From NCBI GenBank assembly GCA_006937955.1, contig SSNP01000006.1, positions 4,170,555-4,234,554 on the forward strand: 64,000 nucleotides of DNA. Direction: 5' to 3'. Below, one piece after another: positions 59,878 through 64,000 of this stretch (within the stretch, counting starts at the first letter, position 1; the number at the start of each line of letters is the position of its first letter). The position numbers and the translations under genes were made by a program. This stretch comes from Pachypanchax playfairii (taxonomy: Eukaryota > Chordata > Actinopteri > Cyprinodontiformes > Aplocheilidae). The notes under the pieces were generated by a model, which saw only the letters and a list, made by a program, of their open reading frames with translations, made no database searches and was not told the origin of the DNA.

Positions 59878-60779
59878 GACCGCGCTGACTCAGCGAAACA
59901 CACCAGGGACTGTCTGTCAGTGATTTAGGGCAGCACTGGTTGTTTCCTTCAGGTCCTCAGGAGAGCAAAGTTTCCAGGCTAAACTGAAGTCAACATTTTC
60001 TTTTTTATTATATTAAAAGTGACGCTGGCCAGACAGTTGTGATAAACACACTATGAACGGACATAATGACTGATTTTTTTCTTTTTTTTTATCTATCTTC
60101 TACACACATTGGCTGTTTTTCAACCACAGTACAGGTATAAATAACCGTCAGGAATAAAAACAAAACCAACACACACAGAACACTTTCCTGGATGGAAAGT
60201 CTCACAGATAAAAACATGTTAGAAATGACAGGAAAAATGTTTTGTTGTTAAATTTACAGCTTCTGAAAATGGACCTGTTCCAAAAAACACAGACGAGTCA
60301 AACTTTTTGTCTGACTCGTACAGTTTAAAACTAAAGTCCAGTCAGTCAGAGTAACAGGAACTTCTCTGTCTGTTAAACTGAAGAAGGTTTCAAGGTTTAA
60401 ACATTAAATGTAGAGTTAGGTTTAGGTAGTTACATTGGTTGTTATAATTAGAAGGAGTCTCAGGTCATTGTGAAGAACTGAAGTTTAAAATGTAAACAAG
60501 CAGTTAAATGAAAAAAAAAATGCTATATGCTAAATCTAATCTGGTGATCAAATGAAGCTCCGTGTTCCCTCTGTATTTATTACAAAAATTAATTAGGCAG
60601 AAATTATCAAGGTTTAACTTGCATCAGTGTTTTTTTTTTTTTTTCCTGCTGTTGACTCATCTACATGGTTTCTACTTTGTTTATTGAAATATGATCCAGC
60701 ATCTAACTCCGCCTCTCACCCAAAACATACTGGAAACACTAACCGTGACTCTGAAGGGGACTAGACTGGTAAAGAAAAT
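59876..60779. other. Noncoding stretch, nothing recognised
   Basis: Would be intronic if the terminal exon candidate at 60893 is real. No upstream exon could be identified. Confidence 0.4.
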
Positions 60780-60804
60780 GACAGACAGACAGACAGACAG
60801 ACAG
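60780..60804. repeat. (GACA)n microsatellite
   Basis: Six tandem GACA units. Confidence 0.95.
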
Positions 60805-60892
60805 ATTATGGAACAATCAGTAACATTAACAGGGACTGACTTTCAGAACAGGTTCGTTATCCTGCAGGTTTTTCGATGTTCTTCTTCTTCAG

Positions 60893-60990
60893 CAGGAGAT
60901 TTAGACAATCAGGATGTTAACAGGCTTCTGCAGGACATAATGAAGCAGTTATTAAATAATTTTAATCAGCTGGAGCTGGAAAACATGTAA
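60893..60990 (+). CDS. Candidate terminal exon, unassigned coiled-coil-like C-terminus
   Basis: A strong pyrimidine tract (TGTTCTTCTTCTTCAG) ends at 60892, and a second AG follows three bases later, forming a NAGNAG acceptor pair. The frame then reads about 32 residues, with DNQDVNRLLQDIMKQL and LELENM, ending at TAA (60988-60990). The peptide is leucine- and asparagine-rich with a heptad-like L/I/M spacing, which fits an amphipathic helix. AATAAA lies at 61048-61053, 58 nt after the stop, as expected for a short 3' UTR. The larger open frame back to 60691 runs through a GACA microsatellite and is probably intronic. I do not recognise the protein, and no upstream exon was found in the window. 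Confidence 0.4.
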
Positions 60991-61047
60991 AACATGCTGA
61001 GTAATGCATCGGTCAACAATCTGTTCTGGTGTTTTATGAAACAGTTT

Positions 61048-61053
61048 AATAAA
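61048..61053 (+). terminator. Candidate polyadenylation signal AATAAA
   Basis: Canonical hexamer 58 nt downstream of the stop codon of the 60893-60990 exon candidate. Such hexamers also occur by chance in AT-rich DNA, so it counts only together with that exon. Confidence 0.35.
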
Positions 61054-62917
61054 ACAGAAAAACAAGTTTTCTTTGAAGGCGCTATCTTAAGCTAGTATCT
61101 CACTCTGAGACTGCAACAAAGAAATGATCAGGTAATTTGTTTGTATTAATATTACATGCATCATGTGATCTGATACAAATAGAACAGGTTGTAAAAATGT
61201 CACTTCTGCTCTAATTCAGTCAAACTGCAACTTAGAATTGCTGCAGTTTGTCACAATATTCCCACATTTTTGTGTCTCCAACTAGTTGAAAGCAGTCGCA
61301 GCTTCGTGACATTCTAGTTTTATAGATTAAAAAAAAATATATATATAGAGAAAAAGTCTGAATAAAAAAATAACTCCTTTTCTCACATTTCTAAAAATCA
61401 AACAGATTTCCTATTTTTTCCTTTAAATGATGCAGAAACACTACAGTATATTTTCTAGGCAAAATAACATGAGAAAAATACCATGTTTCACTGAAGAAGG
61501 TGAAAAGTGTGCACATTTATTAATGATGAGAATATTTAAAGCTCCTCATAGTCACACTGCTGCTTAGATGTGTTTTCCATTTTGGTTCTGAGTCAAGAAC
61601 TTTTAGGCATTTGAACAAGACTGTAGAAAAGAGGAGGAAAGCACGGAGAGATAAAGTGAGTCTTTGAATGTTTAAACATACCACTCGCTCTCCAGTTTTC
61701 TTCTTCAGGTGCTCTGTCTCTCCTCGGAGGTAATAGGTGACTCAGAGAGCAATTAAAACTGTATTGCTGCTTCCAGACGGAGGAGGAGGGAGAGGAGTGA
61801 AATGGAAAAGTAGACGGAAAGGATTTGGAAGGAGAGAGGGGGGGTGGAGAAGGCGGCGAGGAATCAGTGATGGGTACAGACGAGGAACTGGATTTCAAAA
61901 CAGCCGCCTACATTATCCCGCTCATTAAACTCTCAGATGCTTTCATTTTAGAAAGCTGTTTCTTCAACGTTTGAGAGTCTGTGTACATAAAACGAGGGTG
62001 AATTCATGCCTGTTTGCATGATTGTTTGTGCGCATAATTCTGTTTTTCTAATGTGCATGTATAGTATGTCTTTGTTCATGGCTGCTTGTTGGTTTTTCTA
62101 GAAAAAAATATTTTCTTATGCAAATCAGATACAAATTAAATCCTTTGAATATGAGCATGCTGCAGTCATATCAAGTTCCTCTCCTCAAATCTGTGTGGGA
62201 GAATTTGGCAGCTGCAGGACGAGTTTGGAGCCACAAGAGGAAAAGATGAAGAAAAAAAGAACTAGAGAAGTTGTGGAAAGTCAAGGCCTCGGTGGTGCCA
62301 GTGCTTATCAAAGCATTTTGTGCTGTTACCCCTAAACTGAGAGAGCGGCTCCACCTCAGAGGTCTACGTTCAGAAGAACACAGTCCCAGGAACAGCTAAG
62401 ATACTGCAAAGAACCCTTAAGCTCCCAGAATTCTGGTGGAGAACCTGTAAAGTGCACATTTGTCAGACCAGTGCACGAAGATTAAAAGTCCTGGCAGACT
62501 GTAAATCCTGCTGAATGTTTCCTCAGTAGTGTGTCAAACCAAAAACAGACTCAGAACAAAGATTTCTGGAGAAACTGGCCTTTTAAAATATATAATAACG
62601 ATTAAAATGCTTGACAGAAATGACTTGCATCATGCAGTGTAGTAGTAGACTCACCTCCCCCCTCCTCCATGTTCTCCATCCATCTGTTCTCCCTGCTCTC
62701 CACAGCACCCATTCCCAGGAACAACCTGTACTGCACACAGATCCTCACACTCAGCTGTGCATGAGAGTGTTTTTCTGTGTTTTCTCTGTGTGTGTGTGGC
62801 TGTGCATGGTTGGAAGTTGTCTTCAGGGTTGTTATTTGTTTGATGTTTTATCAAAGGCCCTCTCAACTGGGATGAACAGCTCCATAGAAAAGACTGGTTC
62901 AGTTTCTGTGCATAAAC
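61054..62917. other. Noncoding stretch with a purine-rich tract
   Basis: 61778-61862 is strongly purine-rich on the plus strand (GGAGGAGGGAGAGGAG and similar). The frames through it on both strands are compositional. A C- and T-rich interval follows at 62655-62705. Nothing else was recognised. Confidence 0.45.

Positions 62918-62980
<63 letters not shown>
62918..62980. repeat. (GATA)n microsatellite
   Basis: About 15-16 uninterrupted GATA units. Confidence 0.98.
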
Positions 62981-64000
62981 GTGTTTTATCTCAGTCAGCT
63001 GACTTTAATGTCTGATTGATACAAAGTTTCATTAAGTTTCTGCTTCTACACACAGATCTGGGAGAATGAGATAAAATGAGAACATTATTTACTCTCTTGT
63101 TGTGAACATGTGTAGTGACCTCACTGTGGTTGGGATTAAGATGTGTGTGTGTGTTTACATGTGATGTGTATGCAGTATTAAAAGCTTGTGTGCTTCCTTT
63201 GTGCTCATTCTATGTGAGAAATAAACCTGCTTACGACTGCATTCTCCATTTTCTCAACACTGTTGATGTTTTCTGGATGGAAGAGGGAAACGGAGCCTCG
63301 GGGAGGAAATAAGAAACATTCATAAAGTATAAAGAGACCTTCTCACAGTTCAGTCACCTTCAAAGTCACCTGGGACAGATGAACTGTTTAAACAAACTGC
63401 ATGTAGCCGTTACGTACAACCACAGTCTGAATGACAGGTTAGTTTAAGTCCCAATTAGTGGCCAGGAAGAAACCTAATGGTTTGTCACAGTGACTTATTG
63501 ATCATTTGGAAGAAAGCATCACATGTATCTAACAGAAAAACCAGATGTTGTTATCATACTGTAAAATCAGTTAAATATATGTTCCATAAGCAGCTTTATC
63601 ATAAACCCCATGTGACAGAAAAACACAAACTGTTTTTATTCATAAAAATAATAATGATTCTACAAATAAGTTTAGCTTGGACTCGGTCTTACTGATGATT
63701 TTTTTTTAGATGTTCTTTGGTTTTTGTAGGAACGGCTAAATGTGTGTTTGGAGATTAAAATCAGGATGAATATATTTAAAGATGTTGCACTGCGTGTCTC
63801 CTCTTCAGAGCGTGTCTGACATATTGACAGCAGGATTCTGTAAGTGATAAAACAAACCAATAAACAGAAGTTAAACAAGTCAAGTGAGAAACTGATTATA
63901 ATGAAAGTGCGGTTTCCAGTCAGGAGACTTTCAGCCCTGGAATTTATTTAGATGCTTAACCTGAATTTTTTATTCATGTCACGGATCTGTTTTTTTTTTT
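62981..64000. other. Noncoding stretch to the window end
   Basis: No supported gene or repeat border. The window ends in a run of T, which may be the start of a homopolymer or repeat that continues outside. Confidence 0.4.

Noticed and set aside
59626..59928. 100-codon plus-strand and 75-codon minus-strand frames
   Set aside because: Both run through (CA)n tracts and encode alternating T/H or V/C repeats.
61593..61928. Serine/proline-rich minus frame and arginine/glycine-rich plus frame
   Set aside because: Produced by the purine-rich tract; no supporting signals.

Overview
The window reads as vertebrate nuclear DNA, most likely from a ray-finned (acanthomorph-type) teleost. It is AT-rich and almost free of long open reading frames. 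It carries repeat families I recognise from memory as teleost interspersed repeats: a tRNA-headed repeat ending in ATGG/GGAT units, TTAA-flanked miniature elements, hAT and Tc1-like remnants, and (TG)n-bracketed repeats. No species assignment is possible from this alone. No prokaryotic operon, ribosome binding site, CRISPR array or intact virus was seen.

The only functional gene I can call with high confidence is a minus-strand tRNA-Ala(CGC) at 53297-53368. Four weaker gene traces are noted: an exon with acceptor, ATG and donor at 15507-15715; two possible terminal exons at 22840-22943 and 60893-60990, the latter followed by AATAAA at 61048; and a CXC-chemokine-like relic around 55130-55300. 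None could be joined to a named gene, so the window is best read as intergenic or intronic DNA.

Layout. 1-10 kb: a terminal-inverted-repeat miniature element (1560-1980), an 11-bp GATC-rich minisatellite of about 500 bp (4885-5380), a 16-bp minisatellite, a 143-bp divergent duplication and a foldback element. 10-20 kb: a full tRNA-headed repeat, old repeat debris, an exon candidate and the first copies of two TTAA-flanked families (A at 18085, B at 19543). 20-36 kb: an exon candidate, a second full tRNA-headed repeat, the second B copy (30658), a long (TTA)n array, a homeodomain-like dyad and a third tRNA-headed repeat. 36-43 kb: a hAT-like miniature element, a 763-bp hAT-like element nested inside a tRNA-headed repeat with a perfect 8-bp target duplication, a CpG-rich LTR-like segment and a telomere-motif repeat. 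43-60 kb: Tc1-like ends, more tRNA-headed repeats, and family A copy 2 in opposite orientation, interrupted by a block holding the tRNA gene and a SINE. 60-64 kb: a terminal exon candidate, a purine tract and a (GATA)n array.

The most notable structure is at 53097-53368. An apparently intact tRNA-Ala lies head-to-tail with a SINE, with no TTTT terminator between them, and both sit inside a miniature transposon copy whose relative at 18085-18622 lacks them.
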